Shown in pieces: positions 48,279 through 59,900 of a DNA stretch of 64,000 bases. The notes under the pieces were generated by a model. That model searched no databases. It saw only the letters and a program-made list of their open reading frames with translations, and was not told where the DNA came from. The stretch is from Cyclospora cayetanensis (lineage: Eukaryota; Apicomplexa; Conoidasida; Eucoccidiorida; Eimeriidae): positions 62,001 to 126,000 of the forward strand of contig NW_020312369.1 of assembly GCF_002999335.1 (NCBI RefSeq), read 5' to 3'. The stretch's first letter is position 1, and every line of letters starts with the position of its first letter. The translations under genes were made by a program, and so were the position numbers.

Positions 48279-49899
48279 CCTGTACAGAGGACGGAGTTTG
48301 CCTTGGGGGCCTTGCACGAGCCTATGCAGAAGCCCCTCTACAGGCTGGCAAGAGGCGTGGTCGGCAGACGCAAGAGAAAAAAAGCTTCCTGAGATCTGAA
48401 ATGGAGGGAGAATTCACAGGAACTGCCTGAATCCTCCAAGGAAGACAGTCGAAGGTCGGGCGTACTTGAATACTACGTGCGGCGGCGATGAGCGTTGAGT
48501 CCCTAATTTCTCGCCATTAGAAAAGAAATGGGTAAATAATTCTAATTTTGCGCGAATCGTTTCCCCCTAACTTCCGGGAGAAGCCATTTAGAGCGATGCC
48601 CCCATGTCAGCAACTTCTGGCACATATGCCCCCAGGGTACTAGACTCTCTACCCGACACAAGCCCGCAAGCGGAAAGCCGCTTAAAGCCAGATGCTCTCA
48701 GGATATCTGCTAGAGACTTTTCACCAACTTTATGTCGAAGGAACTCGGCTCGCGTGGCATTATTGTTCCCGATACTGCTGTTGGGTGCTACACTGTGCAC
48801 TTGCAAGAGCCCCGTGGACGACTTAGGGTCTCTTTTCGCATACAGTTTTGTTCTGGGAGGTCCATGCGCCGCTCCCACCATTTTCTCAAGTCTTCTTTGA
48901 ATGCAGACAAACACTTTCACGCAAGGGGGCACACCCATCGTAGGCTCATTAGGCTTTATTTCTGCTTATCCTGTAACTGCATTTCCTCTTGGGTTTCTAC
49001 CACTATCACCGTACGACCCCCTGGACTCCTAAAAAGTCGATGTGCGTCCACATGAGGGTTCACCCGTTCCCCAACGGTCTAGCGACAGGGTCTACAGCTT
49101 CAAACAAAATTAAAAAAGAGTGCCTGCTTCGTCCTGATACAATGTGCTTGCTGTGCACGCATCACGCGCCAGGGCTGCAGAGTCCGTCAAGTGCGCTTTC
49201 TCCACATATTTGCTCGCCTCCGCAGTGCCTGCTTTCCTGAGGGCACGAGGCATAAAATAGCGAAAAGATCAAGAAAGAGGCAAGCAGCTCTGTATGGGTA
49301 TGCTGCTCCACTAGACTCACACCCCCAAATCCATCCTTTGCTCTCCTTCTGCCCGTTCGAGAGAAATCAAGTGCTCCATTGAGTTTTTGGCGACGTTCCA
49401 CCTTGGAGCATTGATTAAGTGTCATGTTCTCCTGGGTGCTCCTTTTTTGCACGTCTCTGACTTGCGGCACCTCCTGTGGCGCTCTATCTACTGCTTCTTC
49501 CGCTACTGCGCGCATGCATTCCTTCGCTCTTCATGCCTTGCCCCTCTGCGGCCTCTTTCAAGGCAGAGGTACATGCCTTGTGCCTCAGAAAGAGGAACTC
49601 CAAGGGATACGCAGACAGCCACATGACTACAGAGGTGGAGAGCGGTCTACCGCCCCCTCGGGCTGAAAGAAGAACAAAGTAAAGACTCCAAGAGAGCACA
49701 AGGAGAAGTGTAGAGCAAAACAAAGCAGGAAGCCGTCTGTGGAAGGCTCTCTCTAGACACTCCTTTCATGGGATGGCCTTTCGTTCTCTCTACTTTCCCT
49801 CCGGCATGTCCTCCTTCTCCGCGGCGCTTTCGCCTACTACCTTTCCTCTTTCGACTGTTGTGGCCTCTGGCTCTTTTTGTGGCAGTGAGCGTGCACTTG
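48279..49899. other. intergenic, no gene recognised
   Basis: A minus-strand frame at 48588-48938 (116 codons) is coherent but unassigned. The stretch 49,100-49,900 is CT-rich and probably contains the 3' flank of the next minus-strand gene. Confidence 0.45.
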
Positions 49900-50667
49900 T
49901 TACTTTTTCCTCTTGCCCTTTGTCATCTTCCACACGCATCCGCCGATAAGGCACAGCGCAACAAGGCCCACAATGACGCCAATCACGACACCAGTGACGT
50001 TATGAGAAGAGTCTGATGAGGTTTCCGAGGTGGCACCCATCTGCGCTGCTCCCAAACCCCCTGCACCACTTACATTGGCCGTTAGATTTGTTTGGGGTGT
50101 GTTCAAGGCGAAGGGTCCCGCCAGGTTCTGCTGTGCCCCCCCAATGATCGTTCCTGCAGCCGAACCTAACAAAGCTGATCCGATTCCCGCTAGGATTCCC
50201 TGATCTTTAACCTGCAATGCAGACGCAGCGGCAGAAACACCGCGAATGCTGGGGTGAGCGGCTGCCTTCGCCACACTCTCGGGCTGTAACACGAAGGCAC
50301 GAGAGTGTCGCTGCCTGCTCGCCACGGTGTCTACGGCTCCCCCTTCGTCTCGCTGCTGTAGCAGTGCGGTAGGGGGGGCCCCCTCCCCGGATGCGGATGA
50401 CTCCTGAGGGTCCTCGGAAAGCCCCTTCCTGGGAACTCCCACTGCTCTCTCCCCCCCCCAGCCGTCCTGTTCTGTGAGGGGAGGATTCAGGGAAGACAGC
50501 TCCGCCTCATCAGTCTCCAAAAACGAATCCAAATCCAGATTAATCGGAAATCCGCCGAAGGGGCCCTCCAGGGGAGCTCCCAGAGGGTCACCCTCCCCAA
50601 GGATATAGGCGTGAGCACTCGACGCAGAAAAGGCACAGGCCGCAGCCCAAGGGATGAGGGGCTTCAT
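49900..50667 (-). CDS. secreted type I membrane protein, unknown function
   Basis: A single-exon 255-residue protein from the ATG at 50667. An N-terminal signal peptide (MKPLIPWAAACAFSASSAHA) has a likely cleavage after Ala-20. The ectodomain is acidic and Gly/Ser/Ala-rich, with a weakly hydrophobic stretch GIGSALLGSAAGTIIGGA and three N-glycosylation sequons (NLT, NVS, NVT) close to the membrane. One strong transmembrane helix (NVTGVVIGVIVGLVALCLIG) is followed by a nine-residue basic tail ending KGKRKK. The topology is that of a surface or secretory-organelle protein. There are no Cys pairs, EGF, TSR or SAG-type domains. Lack of introns sets it apart from almost every neighbour. I do not recognise a family. 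Confidence 0.75.
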   Translation of the reverse strand: MKPLIPWAAACAFSASSAHAYILGEGDPLGAPLEGPFGGFPINLDLDSFLETDEAELSSLNPPLTEQDGWGGERAVGVPRKGLSEDPQESSASGEGAPPTALLQQRDEGGAVDTVASRQRHSRAFVLQPESVAKAAAHPSIRGVSAAASALQVKDQGILAGIGSALLGSAAGTIIGGAQQNLAGPFALNTPQTNLTANVSGAGGLGAAQMGATSETSSDSSHNVTGVVIGVIVGLVALCLIGGCVWKMTKGKRKK

Positions 50668-53613
50668 GGCCCTCTGCGTGCAGCTGCATGCACAATCGGG
50701 AGGGTGCGGTAGAGGAACGCCGCGGACGGAGGCTCTGCCGGTGTGGCAAAACTACGGCTGTCTGCGGGAGAGGTGGCGCGAATGAGGACGTGGATTTAGC
50801 GGCCCGTGTATTTGGTGGGCTATACGCGTTCTGACAACACGTGGCAGCGGATAGGGGAACGCAGAGGGGTATAAGCGGCAACAGTGGACGAGAGGCCTCT
50901 AGAGGGGACCTAGGGATCTCTCCCCTAACGCCTCGCAGGAGAACCTGCGAATTTTTGATGCTCTCTCACTGCCAAAAAGAAATCACGAAGACACATGTTT
51001 ACGCACATTATAATTGAAAAGGACAAAGAGGCGGGAGAGAAAGAGGCGAAACGGAAGACTGTAGCACTGGCCGAGGCTCTGACGGCACAGCAGCCCGGCT
51101 CGTGTGTCGCAGGTGAACAGCGACACCGTCCACTGTTTGCATTAGAAACAAGCACTTCTTACGAAATACACGCTTTTCACCCATACTTGGAAAACATAAA
51201 GCACAATAAAGCGGCTGTGCCGAGGGTCTAGGCCTCTTGGCTCAACGAAGAGGAACATACACAGGTGAGGAGCATCCGATGGAAAGCGAGTCCACCAGAC
51301 ATTCCTTCCAGCAGCGCCACCACGCAGAGCTGCCAGTTGCAAAATGCAATTCAGTCGGAGTGCAGTCTTTTAGATAGACTTAAACTCCGAATCTCACAGG
51401 CCATAAGATTCAAAGAAGGTCAGGTGGTTAGTCCACATTTTGGTTTCCTCCTGGGGTCCTGCTGCCGACTGTAACACCCTGCGTGCGGGGGACGATACAG
51501 ACCAATGGACAAACCGCAGATGTGGGCGAAATTTTCGTACACCTCCCAAATTCAAGCTAAACAAGGATATGCATGTGTGTTTTGGTCTCATGAAGCAGTC
51601 GTTGGCAACATATCTCGGCTCCCTTGAGCATTCCACCGCTACGGAGCCACTTCTACACGTGTAGACTGCTGGGCATTAGTACCCAAGAGGGGCCGCTATG
51701 GCACCAGATACTTAAGAACATATGCCTCTTCGAGCATGTGTCTGCAGATTTCATTCGATTTGCTTAAAAATGGACCTTTGGCAGACCCAGAGAACGGTCG
51801 CTGGATGCCGCAGCAGTGCTAAGCATTCCATTTTGATTCCATAAGGGGACTATCTAGCCCATAAACTCAGTAGCGAAGCTTCGTGTGAGGCTACTGAGCT
51901 CCCCCCTCACACTGCTCCTGCATTTCCCATGCCCCCGTGACTCACCGGCGTCCAGCGTTAGTTGAGAGGGCAAGGCTGCGGTGTGGTGGGCTGAGTTGCA
52001 CGAACCCTTTCTGCTACACTGGTACCATTCAGCAAAGAGTTAGTAAACGATTGCCTGCTTGCTTTATGTGCTGATATACCCTACTTGAAGCAGTATTAGC
52101 TCGACAATAGAAGACTCAAAATTTGGTATGTGTGTGTGTGTGCGCGCGCTAGATGCTCCGTTCAAGTAGCTGTGAGTGCTCGGAGTCCGTTGAGGGTGCA
52201 GCTACGCTCACCCTAGCTGCCTCGTTCCTCTCATGTGGATGCTGCCAGAGGCTATTTCTGAAAATGGGGGTGGCGCCTTCGGAAAGCATTCCATAACTGT
52301 CTCTTTGTTTGTATTGATTCTGGAGTGAAGTGTTCGCTACCCTATAAAGACCTTGAATGTAGCCATACAAGGGGTAGGCGAGCCTCAGCCTCCCAATCAC
52401 GCTTTTTCTTTGCACTAAGTTGCAGTCGAAATAAGAGTACACAGACAACAGCACTGAGTCGTATTGCGTGGAACTCGCACTGCATCAATTAGCCCATACC
52501 AGCTTCGAATGATTCAATCTACCCTTATCCACATTTCTCTCACGTTCAACTACTATACAATACACCCTGTGTGCGTAGCCTGAGTTCTTGAGGGGCTAGA
52601 CAGGGGTACAGAGAGTGATGGGAAATTTTTGGCTAGCGGGGAGTTAGTTGTCCTTGTATATTCCCCCAAAGGATTAGGCTTCAGAGGCCGCGCTCCCCCA
52701 AGCATTCTGAACGGAAGGCTCGTGCTACACTTCCGGTTTAGATACGTGCCTCCGTCTTAAGGGTGTGCAGTCTGTATATTAACTATGCCACGAATTTAAA
52801 CTGACATTAAGGGGTTGTAGAGGAGCTTTTCGGGGTAAGGGGCGATCGGACAGCCGAATCGAGTCCGCTCTCCCGGGATAGCTTGAATATTGATGCAATA
52901 AAAAACGCTACGCTGCATATAGCCTTCGGAGATCAGAAGCAGCCCAATAACCTTGTCTACACTTAGTTTTTGTGCCTGCCGCGACAGAAATCTAGCCCTC
53001 CCCCGAAGACGAACGACACGAAGGAAAAGGTTCCTACCGAAGTTCAGAACAGACTTTAGGAGTAAGCCAGAAGTCACTTATACAGCCGAGCCCTATGACT
53101 GATCCGGCCTGTCTGCAGCAGTACTGTGCAGCGGTGGTTTTTTGGAGAGTGCGAAAACCCAGCGTTCCTTGCACAGGCTTGCTGTGGCTCGGCTAGCTCG
53201 AGCTGCTTGGGTACAGCGCTGGATTAGCAGGCAGTACAAAGGGTATGCGTGTCTTCTGATCATGCAATGTTTTTCTGATAGCCAAGCAACTGAAGAAAAA
53301 CAGCGCTAAGGTAGTCGCAGAATTCCACAGTCGTTGGTTGGCGATCCCCCCATACGACTTTATCACTCCGCAGTTTAATATCCTGTTGGAGAGCCATGGG
53401 GTAGCCCCAAGCGATATATAACATAAAGCCTAAACGTTGAAGCTATCTTGTGCGTTTGTTACAGTTCCGTTGTCATGCGCGACCTACTCCGCACACGTAC
53501 ATGGAAACACCCTCACACCCTAGATCCCTCAACATAGATCCTAGACCGCAGAATATAGCCACACTGGACGTCCATCCATGAGCCAGCAGAACACCTGTCG
53601 CTCTTCCACGGGC
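50668..53613. other. 2.9-kb stretch without a recognised gene
   Basis: The first few hundred bases are the upstream region of the type I protein gene. The rest has even composition, no CAG runs and only short frames (for example minus 52796-53077, 93 codons). It resembles the 32.5-37 kb stretch. I see no tRNA, rRNA or transposon hallmark. Confidence 0.5.
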
Positions 53614-55803
53614 TTAGCGACCAATGTTACCTTTCGCGCTTGGGACCTTATGGCTGAAGAGCTGCGTGTTGCATACCTGTGCAGTATTGTTAAGCGTCGC
53701 GTCTTCGTATGCTTCAGTTGCAGACTTTCCCTGAGAAACTCTCGAACCCGTCAACCCCATTGCCGATGGCAAGAAAGAGAATTGTTTGATGTCTTTCCCT
53801 AGCCGACTAGGGCCGCCCCCTGGGGTGGCCAGGATATAATGACCCCCAAACGATTCTTTGGGCAGCACCATCACAGCGGAAGTTTCCATATGCCCCGCGG
53901 ATGGCGCACCAACTCTGCTGCCCATAACGGAAAAACGCTTTAGTCCCGGCCCGCTGGACACTAGGGGTGCTTCCGAGATTCCCTGGGAGACGCCACCTCT
54001 TGACAGCGAGCCGCCTAAGGACGGGTTGTCATTTTCTTCCAGATCTCCACCTGCTGTGTTGTCGCTTTCAATAGCTTGCACAGGCATGGCTCCACCGGCA
54101 TCCAGTAGGTGCTCCCTTACACTGACAGTGGGGTAAAAGTTGTACCAGTAGACTGCCCCTATCAGACAGCAACCCCCAACCTGAATCGGCACTCCAACGC
54201 ATGTGCAAGGGCGCAAGGCACTCCAGGTACTGCCTTTCAGAAAGCTTGCGCACAATACTGCTTGCGTGCGAGGGACATTAGTGAAAGCTACATCTTCACG
54301 GAGGATCCTAATCCTCCAGTTGTTTTCTTGAGGGTCCAGCGCTTCGCTCTCAAGGAGCAGAAGCCACAATTGGGGGCCGTCTTGCCAGGTTGCCCAGAAG
54401 AGTAGGAATGAAGTTCTTAACGATGACGTCCCCCACAGAGACGGGAGCTCCCGCCATGAGGGCAGCTTGGAGAGTGTAGAAGTTTGCAATTATATGCTCA
54501 TAGCCGCCAACGCAGAATGCCAAGATGGGAAACCTGGATACGCAAACTCCTGTGCCTAGACCGTAGACCCTTAGGCGTAGGCTCTTGTGTATGTGGCTTG
54601 TTCCTCTTTTCTAGCGTATCCTGCAAAAGTTGTTTCTGTATCCCTACCCGCCCAAAGACTTGAGGTGAACCTAAGCAAAGGTAGAGTTATGCACTGTAAA
54701 CGTCGTTGTGCGTGACCCTAGGTTGATTGCGGGGTAGGGACATTTCTGACCACAGAGCTAAAATTTTTCCAGCTCCATCATCCGTTGCAATAACAAACCA
54801 AACTGCAAGGCAAACAAAGGCGTTGCATCCTACAGCCCTGAGGAAGCAGCTACCAAAAGAGTAGCTGGTTTTGTCCTTGGCTGCTGAGAAGAGGAAGTAG
54901 GACACGTGCTTGTCATCGAGGGCCCCCGTGAGATACGAGAGGAAATATGCCACAAACAGGGCTCCCAGCCAGTTTCCAAAAAGGCTGGCTAGCCAGTTTA
55001 GTAAAAGATTGTAAGCCTTGATCCTTTTCTCGAGAATACAAACCAACATGGTCATGGTATTCCCGGTAAACAGCTCAGCGCCAGTCCAAATGATAGCAAT
55101 AAAGGCCACAGGGAAGAGCATCCCGTAAATCAACTTTTGCAGCGACTTCGGTACCGCCAGTGGGTCGCCGTCCTGAACCGAAAATCCCCCCGCTGTTGCA
55201 CGGAACACAACACAGAGGGTTTGTTACTTTATTCTGTTGTGAATATTTTAAGTGACTGTGCAGGTAGGGCTTCTAACTGACACGTGAACTCGAACGCTGT
55301 TTCTCGACGTGAATTTGAGGATCTGTCACGATTGTCGAGGTTATTCACTCGCGAGAAAGGATAGGAAGACAGAACACAAATTGGGGCCAAAGAACCAAAG
55401 GAAAGACAATGTGACACTCCGAACACCGGCTTGAGATGTGAGGAGATTTGTATGAAAGGCCACAAAACTAAAAACTAGGGGAAGGTGCGTCGCGTGTCTG
55501 AGCAGGTCGAGAAACTTTTGAGGTCACCGCATCCAATCAGGCTTCAGTTAAAACCTGTTCGCGCTGTTCTTGAGACAAGGGATAGTGCAAACATGCTGAA
55601 CAGAAGTGCCACGAGCTGACAAAAATATGTATACACAAATGAAAGTATTGCTTACCAATCGTGGTGCAACAGTGACCCGCCATACCCACATACACTCCGG
55701 CCATGAAGGACTGAAGCAAAAGTCGATCAGGACGGAGTCGCGTTTTTCTCATCCCATATTCGAGCAAATGATAATATGTGTCCGGACTTGCCGTCACCAC
55801 CAT
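53614..55803 (-). CDS. formate/nitrite transporter family protein (FNT; probable lactate/H+ exporter)
   Basis: FNT channels move small monocarboxylates with protons; the Plasmodium member exports lactate across the plasma membrane. Four exons give 434 residues: 55656-55803, 54751-55192, 54386-54533 and 53614-54180. Family landmarks are the N-terminal [19 protein letters not shown] and [13 protein letters not shown], the first re-entrant-loop motif TGAELFTGN (~86-94), [18 protein letters not shown], the central-histidine motif [14 protein letters not shown], and the last helix [18 protein letters not shown] cytoplasmic tail of ~165 residues follows, Gly/Ser-rich and without domains, longer than in most relatives. 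The intron between exons 3 and 4 appears to use a GC donor (CTG then GCAAGA): only that cut gives the expected GNL-VGG junction in phase. The start ATG opens straight into the conserved N-terminus. Confidence 0.92.
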
Positions 55804-56937
55804 TTTCTGCGCTTATTATTGTGACTTAGTAAGCAGGGTGCACAAGCGACTGCGACAAATGAAGTGATAACTCTAGCAATCTGATAGCTTAAAAAATACA
55901 AAAGAGAGAGCAATTTTATGTTTGGGGAGAATTTTTTTTGATCCACATTTCAGTTCTCTTGCAAATCCTCAGCGGTCGAAGCCTTACAAAACACAGAGCA
56001 TGCTCTCAAAAAGACTGAAAAAAGATGAAATAATGGCGCATTGAAGTTGATAACTTTATAAAATATAATGTCCTGCCATATTTCAATGAAGGAGCATTAA
56101 ACAGGAACAGACAATACAAACCTGGAGGGTGCACAGCAGCCAGGGCCGTGATGCCAGCTCCAGCATTTCGTAAGCCTCTATCCTACGCCTCCTCTCAGAA
56201 ACGGCTTAAATTGGACACTAATCAAACGAACTGAAGAGCTACAGAACTATAATAGCGCTTTCTATACCATCCCATTACTACAACCACGACAAAACTTTCG
56301 AACTGGAGGCCCAAAAGTATCACAGCAAAGAAATGCACGCTACAGTTAGTTCTCTTACTATGAAGAGAGGGCTCACTAGTGTGGTCAACGAACACCGTGA
56401 ATCGCTAGATGAAAATTTTCTTATTGAAGGCTTTTGCCATAGCATCTCCCAGTTAAAAAATAACGGTAGATAATCATTATTCACATCCGCTATCCTAAGG
56501 TGCTACGCAGCACCGATAAATGTACACCAGACATCTCACGCTGGTGACCACGTCGGCCTATGTGCCTGCCTGACGCTCATTCGGGGCGTATACCAATCGT
56601 GAATGGTGAGGATGCCTTACATAGTCCACATGCATCCTTTGCCCATTTTCCATAAGGCACTCGAGATGCTCACCTCATAGTCAGCAGTACGGTAAGAGGC
56701 AATATGCCCCTTCACTGCCACGCAGTTGCGCGGAGCAGCAAAACCATGTTCACGATATGAAAATGAGATAATTCCAATCAACAAGGCCGAAAAATAAACA
56801 TGTGATTTAAAAGGGTATAGGCCTTGTAGGGTCTGCTGTCCGGAAACGCACCCCAATGAACTACCGAGCTTCCACAAATCGGCGCCCACAGTATCAATAG
56901 CTTCTGCCTTTACAGCAATACCAACGGATGCAGGAAA
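55804..56937. other. intergenic between FNT and ABCG genes
   Basis: An AT-rich spacer between two minus-strand genes: FNT upstream region and ABCG 3' flank. The frame at 56617-56889 has no support from splice sites or family resemblance. Confidence 0.5.
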
Positions 56938-59900
56938 TTACTTAGCAAGTCTCTTATTCATCCAGTAGAGGATGCAGGCGCCGTGCGCAGCCACTGTAGA
57001 GCCCGCCAGCGGCAGTATGTCGGCTAGCCACAGCCACTGCTTCGGAGTTAGTGATGAATCAGCAAATGTTCCAGCTAGTCCGAAGGCTTTGTACATTTCT
57101 TCGATTGTTGGATAGCCAAAAATCGCTCTCCGCTCCGGATCCTGAAAAACGCGTCAACCGCAAATGTATAACAGTTTGGGTTCTGAAAAATTGCACTCCT
57201 GCAAGCGAGCAGAGCATGCTGATGAGTCAATTACTTCAAATCTCAGACTAGGCAAAGCAGCGGAGAGAGTCCTCAACTTGCGGCGATAGCTAAGGGTTTA
57301 CAGCTCACATTGAAGATGTCTTGGTCGTCGTTGTAAAGGACAATGGCCAAACCCTCAAAAAGATAAAAGTAAGGAGAAAGGAAAATGAGGAAACGCAGAG
57401 CAGTAGGTACCGACCTATGAAAAGACACCGCACGACCCCTATATTCCCAATCCATACATCACAAACACACAGGCCTGAATAGAACCCCAAAAGTGTAACA
57501 AAAAACTCATATCTGTATCTCCAGTTTCCAATGCCCCAGCTTCCAGACGGTCAGCCGCGCCCTCAAACCTTTCCTTTATGTTTCAAACGCAAACGCTCGT
57601 ATTTTGCTTGCTTTGGGTTTGCATTGAGTCCGTTTAGGAGCGAGGTGAGGAAGAGCCAACCGCCTCCCACAGCGTTGACCCCCATAAAAGTAGAAAGAAG
57701 GGCAGAACAGAGCTGCATTATGGAATCCACGAACTGCCACAAACATCCACAGCAGCAGCACCAGCGCCATAATCGCAGAACATTGGGGAATATGGCCATT
57801 GCTAGCCAACGAGAGTACCCGTCAAGCACGCCAGCCGGCGGGGTAGTGGGCCCTTAACCGCCCCAGAACGAGAACGCCAGCAACAATAGCTATATCAACA
57901 CGAAGAACCTTGAGGACTACGTTGCTGCAATCCCAACAGCAGCCAGATCTTCATCAGCCACACGAATAGCTGCCTCGCCATCAACCGCAGCAAAGGAAAG
58001 CAATCGGAAAACTCGGTGCGACTGTGTGCTTACAGCTTCGAAAATGAAGTATAGGAGCAAGACCATGGGCAATCTGCCGAAGGGAAAGCCGCAAAGGCCA
58101 AAGATGATGAGGAGAGAGGGTACCAGAGTCACCAGAATCAACAGAAAACTTGTACAAATCTAAACACACACAACTAGGCACACGCTCACACAGTCGTGAA
58201 GCCCAAATCCTGGCCCTTAACCCTTAGGCAACATGCATTAAGCCCAGTAGAGGCACACCGCGGTCTGCTCAGAGCGTAGCTGAGCAAAACCTTCGAAAAG
58301 GCAGATTCAACAGTACCGGCATCTGCTGCAAAAGTCCGTATATATCCTACAACCCACACCCGTTAAAGAAACGTTACCTCAGCAAGGAGGTAGGGGCCTG
58401 GGGAGTAGTATCCGTCTGAAGTCTCGTACAAGAGCTGCAGTTTTCTCTCCAAATAAATAACCGTGTTCACGAAGGGAATGATGCTCAGCGCAATGCACAT
58501 CTGCACCGAAAAGCACGGACCTCTCAGCCCTGAACTTCAATGTGTCGGCGGCTCTGTCTTGTGGTTTCAGCTGCGTCATCGTTCTTAAAAATAAGCAGAG
58601 GGGGGCGAAGAGGAGAAGGGATGGGAAGGAGAAGGGGGCGTTTCTCTCTTGGGCTTGCGGTGCACGCGCAACACTGACCAGGACGTGCGCAGAGAGCTGG
58701 TAAAAGACAGCGCCTTTGTAGTATGCATTCAGGAAGAGGATACCGGTAAGAAGGGAGTATATGTAGACAGAGAGGACTGTCAGACACAGGGAGCGGCGGT
58801 CCCGCACCGTGCGGCGAATTGAGCGCTGCTGCAACACCCAATACTGTTTCAGCCAGGAAGCTTGATCTCTGCAAACAGGGGTGGAAAGAAAGTCACACCC
58901 GGATTAGGCAAGCACTAGGCAGGCAAAAAGAGAATAGAAGCTGAAGCAGGGTGGAGCAGGCAGACTGCTGCTGCTGCTCGCCACCACAGAGGGAAAAGAT
59001 AGTGCAGCCTGTACATATTTCCATCCCTCTTAGCTGTCGTCTGCCATGGGCCTCACCTCCGTGAGCCTCCATCTCTTAAGAGCATATTTAAAGCAGAGCC
59101 AGGTCCTTCTTCCTCGGCTTCTGTGCTTCCAACATCCTTCGCAGACTCGTTCAGCGTCTCTTTTGAGCAGCCCTCTGTCACCTTGGTTGGGCCCGGAGGC
59201 GTGAAAGCCTGTGTCTCTCTCTCACAGCCTCCCTTAGCCCCTATTCGATCCTTTGCCTCTCCTTCCTCTTTCGACTTGCCAGTCCACCACTGCGCCTTCT
59301 GCGAATGTGGGGGTTCTGCAACATCAACAGACGCACTATTGACGCACAGCCCCTCTCCTGCAAAAGCAGCTTTTGGCGAATACCCACAAAAAAAAGCCTC
59401 ATAGCTTCAAGGCGGGGTCTCTCTAGCTGCCAACCTCAGCATACACAACACATGTACACCGCGCTATGCACAAGCAAGCATGCATGCAAGCATGCATGCA
59501 TGCTTGCACACGCGCCAGAGCCACGCAGATACGTGCAATAAGACTGCACATTTATCTGGATGTTTGGGAAACCTCTGGACAAGGCTGCCGCAATCGACAT
59601 AAAGCCGACATGCACAAGCACAAGCACACCAGTGTACGACCAGCATGCACGTGTCAGCGACCCCCATAACGGCCCCCCCTCAACAGGAAGGGAGGAGATT
59701 TTCTTAGATTGAATATGCTGCGGCTGCGTAGCTTTCACTCAATCAACGCAGCCGGTGCGCAGACGAGCGAAGAGCACAGGCGGCAGGAAGAAAGGGAGCA
59801 AGGAAAAAAGGAGTAAAATAGGGTGCTCCTGTCTCTGTCAATCTGTCTGTCAGTCTGTCAGTCTTTCTGTCTTTCTGTCTGTCTCTTCTCGCGTTGCATT

